DNA from: Actinoplanes palleronii
Lineage (GTDB): Bacteria > Actinomycetota > Actinomycetes > Mycobacteriales > Micromonosporaceae
DNA: 40,662 nucleotides
Assembly (NCBI RefSeq): GCF_016862315.1
Contig: NZ_BOMS01000173.1
Location: forward strand, 1 to 40,662
Reading direction: 5' to 3'
Shown here piece after piece: positions 17,194 through 26,590 of the stretch (position 1 is its first letter; every line of letters starts with the position of its first letter). A model generated the notes under the pieces. It ran no database searches. It saw only the letters and a program-made list of their open reading frames with translations, and had not been told where the DNA came from. The position numbers were made by a program, and so were the translations under genes.

Positions 17194-18281
17194 GCGCGCT
17201 GCGCGCCGGCCTGATCGGGTACGGCGCGATGGGCCGCAACCACGCCCGGGTGCTGCACGCGCTGGACGGCGTCGAGCTGGCCGGCGTGCTCGACCCGGCG
17301 CCCGGCCTGGTCGGCCCGTACGGCGTGCCGGTCGTCACCGGCCTGGACGAGCTGCTCGCCCTCGGCGTCGACTACGCGGTGCTGGCCTCGCCGACCGGCC
17401 TGCACGAGGAGATCGGCCTGCGGCTCGCCGAGGCCGGTGTGCACACGATGATCGAGAAGCCGCTGGCCCCGTCGGTCGCCGCGGCGCAGAACCTGGTCGA
17501 CGCGTTCGCCCGGCGCGACCTGATCGGCGCGGTCGGGCACATCGAGCGGTACAACCCGGCCCTGCAGAGCCTGCGGACCCGGCTGGAGGCCGGCGAGCTG
17601 GGCGAGATCTACCAGGTGGTGACCCGGCGGCAGGGCCCGTTCCCGGGCCGGATCGCCGACGTCGGCGTGGTGATGGACCTGGCCACCCACGACATCGACC
17701 TGACCGCCTGGGTGACCGGCCGGCAGTACCTGCGGGTGGCGGCGCACACCACGGCCCGCAGCGGGCGCCCGCACGAGGACATGGTCTCCGCGGTGGCCGG
17801 GCTGGAGGGCGGGCTGATGGCGAACCACGTGGTGAACTGGCTCAGCCCGTTCAAGGAGCGGTCCACCGTGATCACCGGCGAGCGGGGCAGTTTCGTCGCC
17901 GACACGCTGCACGCCGATCTGACGTTCTACGCCAACGGCGCGATCGGCACCGAATGGGAGGCGCTCCGCAATTTCCGGGGCGTCGCCGAGGGCGACATGA
18001 TCCGGTACGCCATTCCGAGACGCGAGCCGTTGCTGGTCGAGCACGAACGATTCCGGGACGCGGTGAACGGCGGCGTGAATGACACGGTCACGCTGATCCA
18101 GGCATTGCGCACCGTCGAGGTGGCCGACGCGGTGCTGCGATCGGCCCGCGAAGGCGGCACCGTGGACGTACCCGAGGCATTTGTCACCGCGCCCCGGAAT
18201 CTTCCGGAAGCGCACAGCGGTCGTGCGCAGTCGCCTCGGGAATGGTTCTCGGACCGTTCGTCCCGGACGTTCGTCCCCTAG
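17190..18281 (+). CDS. Gfo/Idh/MocA family sugar dehydrogenase
   Basis: A 363-aa NAD(P)-dependent oxidoreductase. The Rossmann motif GLIGYGAMGRNHAR is at residues 7-20, the signature EKP lysine is K90 (IEKPLA), HIERYNPA follows, and LATHDIDLTAW contains the catalytic-region histidine. The ATG overlaps the aminotransferase stop. Its likely job is oxidation at C3 of a UDP-sugar to give the keto substrate of the adjacent aminotransferase, as WlbA/WbpB does; this is inferred from the pairing. The C-terminal 30 residues are Ser/Arg-rich and probably disordered. Confidence 0.88.
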   Translation: MSALRAGLIGYGAMGRNHARVLHALDGVELAGVLDPAPGLVGPYGVPVVTGLDELLALGVDYAVLASPTGLHEEIGLRLAEAGVHTMIEKPLAPSVAAAQNLVDAFARRDLIGAVGHIERYNPALQSLRTRLEAGELGEIYQVVTRRQGPFPGRIADVGVVMDLATHDIDLTAWVTGRQYLRVAAHTTARSGRPHEDMVSAVAGLEGGLMANHVVNWLSPFKERSTVITGERGSFVADTLHADLTFYANGAIGTEWEALRNFRGVAEGDMIRYAIPRREPLLVEHERFRDAVNGGVNDTVTLIQALRTVEVADAVLRSAREGGTVDVPEAFVTAPRNLPEAHSGRAQSPREWFSDRSSRTFVP

Positions 18282-18283
18282 CC

Positions 18284-19837
18284 GTGGACGAGCGGGTCCC
18301 GGACGTGACGGTCATCGTCGCGGTCTACAACACGATGCCGTATCTCACCGACTGCCTGGCGTCGGTCTTCGCGCAGACCATCGGGGCGGACCGGCTGCAG
18401 GTGATCGCGATCGACGACGGCTCCACCGACGGCGGCGGCGCCGAGCTGGACGCCTGGGCGGCCCGGTTCCCGGCCACCCTGACCGTGCTGCGCCAGCCGA
18501 ACTCGGGCGGCCCGGCCGGACCGAGCAACCGCGGCCTGGAGTACGCCACCGGGCGGTACGTGTTCTTCCTCGGCGCCGACGACCGGTTCGGCCCGGAGGC
18601 GCTGGCCCGCCTGGTCGCCGCGGCCGACGAGACGCAGGCCGACGTGGTGCTCGGCCGGATGGTCGGCGGCGGCGGCCGGCGGGTCGACCAGTCGGTGTTC
18701 GCCGGCGGCGACCGCGACGACCTCACCCTGGCCGGCTCGCCGCTGGCCTGGGCGCTCTCCAACACCAAGCTGTTCCGCCGCGCGCTGCTCGAGGAGCACC
18801 GGATCCGGTTCCCGGAGGAGATGACCTCCTGCTCGGACCAGCCGTTCACGATCCGGGCGGTGCTCGCCGCCCGGCGGGTCGCGGTCCGCACCGGGTACGA
18901 CTTCTACCACGCGATCCGCCGCACCGACTCCAGCAACATCACCTTCCGGACGCCGGTGACCCGGCTGCTGCACGACACCGAGCAGCTGATGGCGCTGGCC
19001 ACCGGCCTGGTCACCGACCCGCAGGCCCGGCACAACGTGCTGGTCCGGCACTTCTCCTGGGAGGTCGGCAAGCTGCTCGGCGAGCGGTTCCTGGCCGCCG
19101 CGCCGGACGAGCGGCTGGCCGTCCAGCAGGGTGTCGGGCGGCTGGCCGGGGCGTACCTCACCGAGGCGGTCAGGCGGGCGCTGCCGGTCCGGCACCGGGC
19201 GGCGATCGGGGTGGCCGAGCGCGGCACCCCGGACGACCTGCTCGCGCTGGCCCGGCACTACGCCGAGCACCGGCTGAGCCCGGCGGTGGCCGACCGGGAC
19301 CGTTACTACGTGGCCTTCCCCGGCTTCCGGGCCGCGGGCCGGGACTTCCCGGACGCGTGGTTCGACGTCACCGCCGAGGCCGTCAAGATCGATCAGCAGG
19401 ACGGCCCGGCGTCGGTCCGGTGGGGCCGGGACGCGGCCGGGCGGGCCGCGCTGCTGCTGAGCTGGCCCACCCGGATCCCGTCGCAGGAGGGCGAGACCGC
19501 GCCGGTGGTCCGGGTCCGGCGCGGGCCGAGCGTGCCGGTCGCGCTGGACCGGGCGGCGGCGGCCGCCGCGATCCCGGTCGACGACCTGGTGCGCGGCGAG
19601 TCGCACCGCCGGTTCCGGGACATCACGTTCGCCCGCCGCGCCGGCGGCCACTCGGCGCGCTACCCGGTGACCGCGGCGGACGTGTCCGGTGCCGGTCGGC
19701 GGCTGCACCGGATCGGCGCGAGCCTCTACCTGGTCAACGCGGCCCGCGGCGCGGACGGCCAGGTCGGCGTCGAGGTCCGCCCGATCACGGTGCGCCGGAT
19801 CGCCGCGCGGCTGCGCCGGACGCTCAGCGGCCGCTGA
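18284..19837 (+). CDS. GT-A glycosyltransferase (family 2) with a C-terminal accessory domain
   Basis: A 517-aa glycosyltransferase. The GT2 domain occupies about residues 1-230: VTVIVAVYN, IDDGSTDGG, NSGGPAGPSNRGLEYATG, and a metal-binding GADD at FFLGADDRF. A helical middle follows, then from about 350 a region of likely beta structure (YYVAFPGFRAAG..., VRVRRGPSVPVALD) that may be an oligomerisation or substrate-positioning module like those of wall-teichoic-acid GT2 enzymes (inference). GTG 18284 starts 3 nt after the preceding stop; ATG 18242 in the same frame would overlap it by 40 nt, and neither has a strong ribosome site. The 3' end overlaps the converging GT gene by 14 bp. It is a paralogue of the N-terminal domain at 28410. 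Confidence 0.87.
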   Translation: MDERVPDVTVIVAVYNTMPYLTDCLASVFAQTIGADRLQVIAIDDGSTDGGGAELDAWAARFPATLTVLRQPNSGGPAGPSNRGLEYATGRYVFFLGADDRFGPEALARLVAAADETQADVVLGRMVGGGGRRVDQSVFAGGDRDDLTLAGSPLAWALSNTKLFRRALLEEHRIRFPEEMTSCSDQPFTIRAVLAARRVAVRTGYDFYHAIRRTDSSNITFRTPVTRLLHDTEQLMALATGLVTDPQARHNVLVRHFSWEVGKLLGERFLAAAPDERLAVQQGVGRLAGAYLTEAVRRALPVRHRAAIGVAERGTPDDLLALARHYAEHRLSPAVADRDRYYVAFPGFRAAGRDFPDAWFDVTAEAVKIDQQDGPASVRWGRDAAGRAALLLSWPTRIPSQEGETAPVVRVRRGPSVPVALDRAAAAAAIPVDDLVRGESHRRFRDITFARRAGGHSARYPVTAADVSGAGRRLHRIGASLYLVNAARGADGQVGVEVRPITVRRIAARLRRTLSGR

Positions 19838-21974
19838 CCGGGCCCGGGTCGCCCAGGATCAGCTCGTCGTACTGCCCGGCGGTCACCGACCAGTCCCAGG
19901 CGGCGAGCGCGTGCGCGGCGGCGGCCGCCCCGGCCGCCCGCCAGATCGGCTCGGTCGCGGTCTCCGCCAGGATCCGCCGGACCGCCGCGTCCGGGTCGTC
20001 CACCACCCAGCCGGCCGGGAAGATGCTGCCCGCGCCGGCCCGCTGACCGGCGAAGAACGGCCAGTTCCGGACGACCGGCACGGCACCGCTGGCGGCGCCC
20101 TCGACCAGGCCGAGGTGGAAGCTCTCCCGTACCGAGCTGCTCAGGATGACGCCGACGCCGGCCAGCGCGCCCGGCACGTCGTCGGTCTGCCCGGCCCGGT
20201 GCAGCGCCCCGCGGCCCTCCAGGTCGGCGACGTCGGCGGCGTACCGCTGGTGGTAGGCGGCCGCGACCGGGTTCGGCCCGGCGTCCAGCTCCTTGCCGAT
20301 CAGCACCAGGTGGTACCGCTCGTCGTGCCGGCGCAGCTCGCGCAGCACCCGGAAGGCCCAGCGCGGGTCCTTGGCGATCGCGCTCACCCCGACCAGGCCG
20401 AGCGCGAACCGGGCGTCCGGCGGTTTCGGCAGGCGGTAGCGGTCCAGCCGGACCGCGTTGGTGACCACCGGGGTGCGCGGTGCGCCGGGCTGCCGCAGCC
20501 GGGGGACCACCGCGGTGGCGAACTCGCGCAGCGGCTCGGAGACGAACACCAGGTCGTCGACCCGGGACAGGTCCAGCAGGTGCGGGAAGACGGTGAACGC
20601 CTCGTAGCTGTGCAGCCGGACGATCACCCGGGCGGTGCCGGGGTCGAGGGTGGCCAGCATCGCGGCGTGGCCCAGGCACCAGTCCACCACGACCGTGTCG
20701 GCCCAGGCCAGGTCCGCGGCGAACACGTCGCGCAGCGCGTCGCCGTAGTCCGGGGCGCCGCCGAGCTGGTGCCGGATCAGCCGGCCGGTCTGTTTGGTGA
20801 GCAGCGCGGCGCCGTCGTCCGCGGTGAGCTCCAGGTGCCGGACCTCGACGTCCGGGCGGGCCCGGTACCGGGCCATGATCTCGGTGAGGAAGTAGACGTT
20901 GGTGTGTGTCAGGAAGAGCAGCCGCCGGGGCCGTCCGGGCGGCGGGGCCGCCGCCGGGACGCGACGCCCGCGCGGCGCCGCGAGGGCCCGTCCGGTCGCG
21001 CTGGTGTGCAGGCCGGCGAGATATCCGTACGGATCCCGCGCGCTCGGCGACCCCAGCGAGTCGAAGTGCACCGCCCGGTTGAACAGCAGCGGGATCACCT
21101 TGGCGAAGCGCCGGGTGGTCTCGGCCAGGTCGTCCCGGGCCAGCGCCGCGTCGGCCAGGGCGAGCTGTGCCGCGGCCGCCTCGCGCAGGAACACCGGGAT
21201 CCGCCCGGCGGCGAACTCGGCGTGTGCCGCGGCCTCCAGGTGGTCGGCGCCGGCCCCGGTGTCCCGGGTGTGCCGCGCGGCGACCGCCCGGACCGCGCCG
21301 GCCTCGGCCGGCAGGCTCAGCTCCAGCAGCCGCCCGGCGACCCGTTCGGTCCAGCGGATCCGGCGCTCGTCACCCAGCAGCGGGGCGCCGAGCAGCAGCC
21401 GCCAGGCGCGGCGTCCGCGGGGATCGCGCAGCACCCGCCGGCCGGCGCCCTTGCGGGCCACCCGCTCCAGCAGCCGTCCGGCCCGTTCGCCGAGCGCCTC
21501 GGCGGCCACCGCCGGCGACGGGCCGGCCCGCAGCACCCGCCGCAGCCGGTGCCGGCCCGGTGCGGCGGCCCGCTCGGCGACCGCCCGCAGCGCCGGGGTC
21601 AGCCCGTTCACCGCGTGCGCGGCCCGGTTGCGCCGGGCGAACTGCCACACCGTGTGCACCGCGTGCGGGTCCAGCGCGACCAGCACGTCGGCCGTGCGGG
21701 CCAGCGCGCCCAGGACCGGGTCGTGCCGGGCGCGCAGCCAGAGCTTGCGGCCCTTCACCGCGCCGGCGTGCTCCCGCTTGTCCGGTCCGGGCAGCTTCGC
21801 GGCGGTCCGGACACCGTGCACCGCGGCCGCGCCGTCCGCCAGGGTGACCTTCCCGGCCGCCGCGCCGGTCGCCAGGGTGACCCGGGCGCCGGCCGCCGCC
21901 AGCTGGCGCAGCGCGTCGGCGAGCACACCCGGCCGGCCGGGGACGCCGGTGCTGACGATCAGGACCCGGGTCAC
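19824..21974 (-). CDS. Large GT-B glycosyltransferase (GT4-like C-terminal half)
   Basis: A 716-aa protein in two parts. Residues 1 to about 345 start like a GT-B domain (MTRVLIVSTGVPGRPGVLADALRQLAAAG) but continue into an Arg/Ala-rich helical region. Residues about 346-716 start afresh (RRLLFLTHTNVYFLTEIMARY) and show a GT4 nucleotide-sugar-binding region (VSEPLREF, GLVGVSAIAKDPRWAF, VRESFHLGLVEGAASGAVPVV). The second half is therefore the likely transferase; the first may be a degenerate partner domain. GTG 21974 overlaps the preceding gene by GTGA. The frame extends further upstream only as antisense/shadow reading. The gene converges on the GT2 gene. Confidence 0.82.
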   Translation of the reverse strand: MTRVLIVSTGVPGRPGVLADALRQLAAAGARVTLATGAAAGKVTLADGAAAVHGVRTAAKLPGPDKREHAGAVKGRKLWLRARHDPVLGALARTADVLVALDPHAVHTVWQFARRNRAAHAVNGLTPALRAVAERAAAPGRHRLRRVLRAGPSPAVAAEALGERAGRLLERVARKGAGRRVLRDPRGRRAWRLLLGAPLLGDERRIRWTERVAGRLLELSLPAEAGAVRAVAARHTRDTGAGADHLEAAAHAEFAAGRIPVFLREAAAAQLALADAALARDDLAETTRRFAKVIPLLFNRAVHFDSLGSPSARDPYGYLAGLHTSATGRALAAPRGRRVPAAAPPPGRPRRLLFLTHTNVYFLTEIMARYRARPDVEVRHLELTADDGAALLTKQTGRLIRHQLGGAPDYGDALRDVFAADLAWADTVVVDWCLGHAAMLATLDPGTARVIVRLHSYEAFTVFPHLLDLSRVDDLVFVSEPLREFATAVVPRLRQPGAPRTPVVTNAVRLDRYRLPKPPDARFALGLVGVSAIAKDPRWAFRVLRELRRHDERYHLVLIGKELDAGPNPVAAAYHQRYAADVADLEGRGALHRAGQTDDVPGALAGVGVILSSSVRESFHLGLVEGAASGAVPVVRNWPFFAGQRAGAGSIFPAGWVVDDPDAAVRRILAETATEPIWRAAGAAAAAHALAAWDWSVTAGQYDELILGDPGPVSGR

Positions 21975-23350
21975 GTGACGGCGCCGGTGACGCGCCGGAT
22001 CGCCGGGTCGAGCTGGGCGGCCCGGGCGAACCGGGTGGCACCCGCCCGGGTCGCGGCGCGCTGCTCCGGGGTGGCGGTCACGGCCAGCCGTGCGGCGGTC
22101 CGGAACGACGTGGCCAGCCGGTCGGCGTCCGCGCCGACCGCGCCGGTCCACAGCGGGCTGCCGGCCAGCACGTCCGAGGCGTCGTGCTCGACCTCGTGCG
22201 CGGAGACCACCGGCAGGCCGCTGGCGTACGCCTCGTAGACCTTCCCGGAGGTCATGTACCGCCCGCCGGTGACGATGAAGACCAGCGCGTCCCAGCCGCC
22301 GTAGACCGCGGCCACCCCGGCCTTCGGCACCGGCCCGCCGAAGCGCACACCGTCGCCCGCGGCGGCCCGCAGCATCTCCGCGTACGCGTTGTCCTCCCGC
22401 GCCGCGCCGGCCCCGATGTGCCCGCGCAGCTCGAAGGTGGCGTTGCCGAGCAGCGGGTCGGCGGCCCGCGCCGTACGCCACCCGGCCAGCACCGCGGCCA
22501 GCAACGGCACCGGGAACGTGATCGTGCCCAGGTAGCCGAACCGCAGCCCGGCCACCGGGTCCGGGGTGCGCGCGCCGGTCGGCACGCTGTCGTCGTCGTA
22601 GCCGTTGCGGACCACGTGCACCCGGCCGGCGATCGCCGGGTGGCGCTCCCGGTAGTGCCGCGCGATCGGGTCGTTCACCGTCCACACCTCCAGCGCCGCG
22701 CCGAGCACCCGGCTCTCCCAGCGGCCGGCGATCGAGCCGGGCGGGAACGCCTCCACGCCGTTGACCACGTCGATCGACCAGCCGTCCCGGAAGTCCACCA
22801 CGTACGGCACCCGGTGCTTCTCCCAGAGCGCCCAGGTCGGCGCGAGGGTCACGTACGGCGCGCACGTGGTGACCAGCAGGTCGGCCGGGTCCGACGAGTG
22901 CAGCCGGAGCACCGCCTCGGTCAGCGCCGGCGCCCAGCCGCCGAACGACGGCTCGGGGAACGTGGTCAGGTGCTCGTGCCGGGCCCGGGTCGCCCAGGCG
23001 GCCGGGTCCAGCGACCGGGCCCGGGAGAAGTGCCGGACCTCGGTGTCCAGCTCGGCGCGCTCCAGCGGCACCTCGACGATCCGGATCGCCGGGTGCACGC
23101 CGGCCGACAGGCTGTGGTCGAGGCCGAACTCGCGTTCCCAGGACTCCCGGCGGATGGTCAGCACGGTGACGTCCCAGCCCTGTGCGTACAGCCGGTTGGC
23201 GGTCTCGCGCATCCGGTACGCCGAACTCTTCGCGGCGGGCGGGAAGCCGATCGCCAGGTAGACGGCGTGCGGGCGGCCCCGGTCCGGGCGGCGCCGGGGA
23301 CCGGTCACCCGGGACCAGCGCCGGCCGATCGAGCGGTGCGGACGTGTCAT
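21971..23350 (-). CDS. Family 4 glycosyltransferase
   Basis: A 459-aa GT-B enzyme. The N-terminal acceptor domain begins at about residue 28 with AVYLAIGFPPAAKSSAYRMRETANRL; the C-terminal donor domain shows LRFGYLGTITFPVPLL and YMTSGKVYEAYASGLPVVSAHE, the E-x7-like site of GT4. A 27-residue basic N-terminal extension precedes the fold. ATG 23350 is used; a GAGGG lies 11 nt upstream. It is first in a two-gene minus-strand operon embedded among plus-strand cluster genes, and is divergent from the next GT4 gene across a palindrome-containing 155-bp region. Confidence 0.88.
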   Translation of the reverse strand: MTRPHRSIGRRWSRVTGPRRRPDRGRPHAVYLAIGFPPAAKSSAYRMRETANRLYAQGWDVTVLTIRRESWEREFGLDHSLSAGVHPAIRIVEVPLERAELDTEVRHFSRARSLDPAAWATRARHEHLTTFPEPSFGGWAPALTEAVLRLHSSDPADLLVTTCAPYVTLAPTWALWEKHRVPYVVDFRDGWSIDVVNGVEAFPPGSIAGRWESRVLGAALEVWTVNDPIARHYRERHPAIAGRVHVVRNGYDDDSVPTGARTPDPVAGLRFGYLGTITFPVPLLAAVLAGWRTARAADPLLGNATFELRGHIGAGAAREDNAYAEMLRAAAGDGVRFGGPVPKAGVAAVYGGWDALVFIVTGGRYMTSGKVYEAYASGLPVVSAHEVEHDASDVLAGSPLWTGAVGADADRLATSFRTAARLAVTATPEQRAATRAGATRFARAAQLDPAIRRVTGAVT

Positions 23351-23400
23351 GTCGTATTTGGCCCTCAGGAGTGTCAGCCGCGGCCTGTTGCCCGGAGAGT

Positions 23401-23412
23401 GCCCAATTGGGC
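23401..23412. promoter_or_regulatory. Perfect 12-bp palindrome in a divergent promoter region
   Basis: GCCCAATTGGGC lies between two divergently transcribed glycosyltransferase genes (starts 23350 and 23506). A TACGTT box at 23434-23439 is a possible -10 for the right-hand gene. The palindrome is a candidate operator; AT-rich cores like this stand out in DNA of this GC content. Confidence 0.4.
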
Positions 23413-23505
23413 GGTTACCTTGGCATCGCAGCATACGTTTTGCGGGCCTCCCGCAGCCCCGTTTCGGGATCACCCCGGCGGAGGTTTTTCCAGGAAGAGG
23501 GCGTC

Positions 23506-25035
23506 ATGGGTTCGGACGAGGCCGCGCCGGCCGGGCGGCGGATCGTGATGCTTGTCGACAACGGCGTCAACGGCGACTCGCGGGTGCAGAAGCAGGCCCG
23601 GTCGGCAGCCGAGGCCGGTTTCGACGTGACGCTGCTGGGCCGTTCGCCGGACGGCAAGGAGCACACCTGGACGCTCGGCCCGGCCCGGGTCCGGCTGCTC
23701 CCGATGCCCACGCCGCTGCACAAACGGCCGCACGAGTTCCGCCGGCACTGGGTGGTGGCGCCGCTGGCGTACCCGCCGACCGGGGTGGGCGCCCAGCGCC
23801 ACCAGGCGATCAAGGCGTGGAAGGCCGACCTCCAGGTCCGCCGGGCGATGGGCGCGCAGGGCGTGGACGCCGCGCTGCTGCGCGCCGAGTCGCTGGCCGC
23901 CCGGGCCACCGGCCGGTGGGTGTCGCTGCGCCGGGCACAGGGCGTCCGGTCGCGGGCCGCGCGCAAGCGCCTGGACACCCCGGTGGACCGGTTCTACACC
24001 TGGTTCTGGCAGGCCAGCCTCGGTGACCGGTCGTGGCGGCGGATCGAGCCGGGGCTGTGGGACTGGGAGCTGGCGTACGGCAAGGTGATCGACCGGCTGG
24101 AGCCGGAGCTGATCCACGCCAACGACTTCCGGATGCTCGGTGTCGGTGCCCGCGCCAAGATCCGGGCGCAGTCCCGGGGCCGGAGCGTCAAGCTGGTCTG
24201 GGACGCGCACGAGTTCCTGCCCGGGGTGCGCCCGTGGACCGACCACGCCCGCTGGCGGCTCGGCCACATGGCACACGAGCGGGAGTACGCGCCGTACGCC
24301 GACGCGGTCACCACGGTCTCCGACGACCTGGCCGGCCTGCTCCAGCAGGCGCACCGGCTGCCGGAGCGACCGCGGGTGATGCTGAACGCGCCGGCCGCCG
24401 ACCCCGATCACGACCCCGGGGACGGCCCGGTGCCGGGCGCGGACCTGCGCGCGATGTGCGAGCTCGGCCCGGAGACCCCGCTGGTGGTCTACAGCGGCGC
24501 GGCCGCACCGCAGCGCGGCCTCGACGTCATGGTCGACGCACTCCCGCGGCAGCCCGGCGTGCACGTCGCGCTGGTCACCAACAACCACCACGGCGCGTAC
24601 CTGACCGGGCTGATGGCCAGGGCCGAGCAGCTCGGCGTCCGGGACCGGGTGCACCTGCTCGCCTACGTGCCGCACTGGCAGGTGGTGCCGATGCTGTCCG
24701 GCGCCGACGCCGGGGTGATCCCGATCCACCACTGGCCGAACCACGAGATCGCGCTGATCACCAAGTTCTTCGAGTACTCGCACGCCCGGCTGCCGCTGGT
24801 GGTCAGCGACGTCCGGACGATGGCCGCGACGGTGCGCGAGACCGGTCAGGGCGAGGTGTTCACCGCCGAGGACCTGGACGACTACGTCCGGGCGGTGACC
24901 CGGGTACTGGCCGACCCGGCGCGCTACCGGGCCGCCTACGACAAACCCGGCCGGCTCGACACCTGGACCTGGGACGCCCAGGCCGAGGTGCTCGTCGACG
25001 TGTACCGGGGCCTGCTGGAGAGGAACGCGAAGTGA
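23506..25035 (+). CDS. Family 4 glycosyltransferase
   Basis: A 509-aa GT-B enzyme: an N-terminal RIVMLVDNGVNGDSRVQKQA block typical of GT4 proteins that begin with a DSRV segment, the acceptor-domain end LVWDAHEFLPG, and a donor domain with PLVVYSGAAAPQRGLDVMVDAL, HLLAYVP and KFFEYSHARLPLVVSDVRTM. GGAAGAGG lies 5-7 nt before the ATG. It is translationally coupled (GTGA) to the UDP-sugar dehydrogenase downstream. Donor and acceptor sugars are unknown. Confidence 0.9.
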   Translation: MGSDEAAPAGRRIVMLVDNGVNGDSRVQKQARSAAEAGFDVTLLGRSPDGKEHTWTLGPARVRLLPMPTPLHKRPHEFRRHWVVAPLAYPPTGVGAQRHQAIKAWKADLQVRRAMGAQGVDAALLRAESLAARATGRWVSLRRAQGVRSRAARKRLDTPVDRFYTWFWQASLGDRSWRRIEPGLWDWELAYGKVIDRLEPELIHANDFRMLGVGARAKIRAQSRGRSVKLVWDAHEFLPGVRPWTDHARWRLGHMAHEREYAPYADAVTTVSDDLAGLLQQAHRLPERPRVMLNAPAADPDHDPGDGPVPGADLRAMCELGPETPLVVYSGAAAPQRGLDVMVDALPRQPGVHVALVTNNHHGAYLTGLMARAEQLGVRDRVHLLAYVPHWQVVPMLSGADAGVIPIHHWPNHEIALITKFFEYSHARLPLVVSDVRTMAATVRETGQGEVFTAEDLDDYVRAVTRVLADPARYRAAYDKPGRLDTWTWDAQAEVLVDVYRGLLERNAK

Positions 25036-26315
25036 AGATCTGTGTCGTCGGCCTGGGGAAGATCGGGCTGCCGCTCGCCGTCCAGTTCGCCGCGAAGGGC
25101 CACACCGTGCTCGGCGCGGACGTCGCCGAGCCGACCGTGCGGACCGTGAACGAGGGCCAGGTGCCGTTCCCCGGCGAGGCCGACCTGGACGTCAAACTGA
25201 AGGAGGCGGTCAGCGCCGGGCTGCTCACCGCGACCACCGGCACCGCGGCCGCGGTGGCCGCGTCCGAGGTGGTCGTGGTGGTGGTGCCGCTGTTCGTGGA
25301 CGGCGACGGCGTGCCGGACTTCGGCTGGATGGAGTCGGCGACCCGGGACATCGCCCGCGGGCTGCGCCCCGGCACGCTGGTCAGCTACGAGACCACGCTG
25401 CCGGTCGGCACCACCCGGGACCGCTGGGCGCCGCTGCTGCGGGACGGTTCCGGGCTGGTCGCCGGCGAGGACTTCGACCTGGTCTTCAGCCCGGAACGGG
25501 TGCTCACCGGCCGGGTCTTCGCCGACCTGCGCAAATATCCGAAGCTGGTGGGCGGGGTGACCGCCGCCTCGGCCGCCCGGGGGGTCGCCTTCTACCAGGC
25601 GGTGCTGGACTTCGACGAGCGCGCCGACCTGGCCCGGCCCAACGGGGTGTGGGACCTGGGCAGCGCCGAGGCGGCCGAGCTGGCGAAGCTGGCCGAGACC
25701 ACGTACCGGGACGTCAACATCGGGCTGGCCAACCAGTTCGCCCGGTACGCCGACACGCTCGGCATCGACGTGGACGTGGTGATCGACGCCTGCAACACCC
25801 AGCCGTACAGCCACATCCACCGGCCGGGCATCGCGGTCGGCGGGCACTGCATCCCGGTCTACCCGCGGCTCTACCTGTGGAACGACCCGGACGCCACGGT
25901 GGTCCGGTCGGCCCGGGAGGCGAACGCGGCGATGCCGGCGTACGCGGTCGACCTGCTCGCCGCGGCGCTCGGTGACCTGACCGGGCGGGTGGTGCTGGTG
26001 CTCGGCGCGGCGTACCGGGGCGGGGTGAAGGAGACCGCGTTCTCCGGGGTCTTCCCGGTGGTGGCCGAGCTGCGCCGGCGCGGTGCCGTGCCGTACGTGA
26101 GTGATCCGATGTTCAGCGACGCCGAGCTGACCGCACTGGGTCTGCCGGCCTGGGCCGGCGGCCCGGCCGACGCGGCGATCGTGCAGGCCGACCACGCCGA
26201 GTACCGCGGGCTCACCCCCGAGGCGCTGCCCGGCGTCCGGGTGCTGGTGGACGGGCGGCGGGTCACCGACCCGGCGCGCCTGCCCGGCATCCGCCGCCTG
26301 GTGATCGGCGGCTGA
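25032..26315 (+). CDS. UDP-N-acetylhexosamine 6-dehydrogenase (WecC/WbpA type)
   Basis: A 427-aa four-electron dehydrogenase oxidising the C6 hydroxyl of a UDP-sugar to a carboxylate with NAD+. Visible are the Rossmann motif GLGKIGLP (7-14), YETTLPVGTT, FSPERVLTGR, the central helix AELAKLAETTYRDVNIGLANQ, and the catalytic Cys273 in GGHCIPVYP. The GGHCIP form matches UDP-GlcNAc/ManNAc dehydrogenases rather than UDP-glucose dehydrogenases. GTG 25032 overlaps the GT4 stop; GGAGAGGAA lies about 8 nt upstream. With the 2-epimerase at 30644 it could make UDP-ManNAcA; with the aminotransferase/Gfo-Idh pair it could feed a diamino-uronic acid. Confidence 0.9.
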   Translation: MKICVVGLGKIGLPLAVQFAAKGHTVLGADVAEPTVRTVNEGQVPFPGEADLDVKLKEAVSAGLLTATTGTAAAVAASEVVVVVVPLFVDGDGVPDFGWMESATRDIARGLRPGTLVSYETTLPVGTTRDRWAPLLRDGSGLVAGEDFDLVFSPERVLTGRVFADLRKYPKLVGGVTAASAARGVAFYQAVLDFDERADLARPNGVWDLGSAEAAELAKLAETTYRDVNIGLANQFARYADTLGIDVDVVIDACNTQPYSHIHRPGIAVGGHCIPVYPRLYLWNDPDATVVRSAREANAAMPAYAVDLLAAALGDLTGRVVLVLGAAYRGGVKETAFSGVFPVVAELRRRGAVPYVSDPMFSDAELTALGLPAWAGGPADAAIVQADHAEYRGLTPEALPGVRVLVDGRRVTDPARLPGIRRLVIGG

Positions 26316-26590
26316 CCGGCGTTATATCAGATCAAGCTCCACCGCAGCACAAAAATTGAATGAAGCTCCCCCGAAGGGGTCCTGCAACGCGGTTGCCTGT
26401 GGATGAGATGATCCCGGTGTGACCGGTGCGGGGATCCTTGTACCACCCGGTCTCGACGTCATGCCCGCGACGCGCTGAAAGCTCGCGGGAAACCGTAGAC
26501 CCGCTGGTCTGTCGCCCCTCGTCCGTCCCGGTCGAGGCGTGGCCGTCCGTGACCGGGACCCCGCCGTGGTCGGGGGAGAGGACGACAGAG
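26316..26590. other. Non-coding gap upstream of the Stealth gene
   Basis: A 275-bp stretch whose first 60 bases are AT-rich for this genome (GTTATATCAGATCAAG; AAAAATTGAATG). It holds small hairpins: CCCC/GGGG at 26368-26379 and GCAAC-GCG-GTTGC at 26384-26396. It probably contains the end of the preceding transcript and a promoter for the downstream four-gene run, but I see no convincing -35/-10 pair. The Stealth reading frame stays open through part of it. Confidence 0.4.

Noticed and set aside
19824..22865. 1013-aa minus-strand frame read as one protein
   Set aside because: It joins the 716-aa transferase to out-of-frame sequence of the preceding GT4 gene; the GTGA overlap at 21971-21974 marks the real start.
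26426..26590. N-terminal extension of the Stealth protein
   Set aside because: The frame is open, but the encoded Ser/Arg-rich residues show no family similarity and a good ribosome site precedes GTG 26591.
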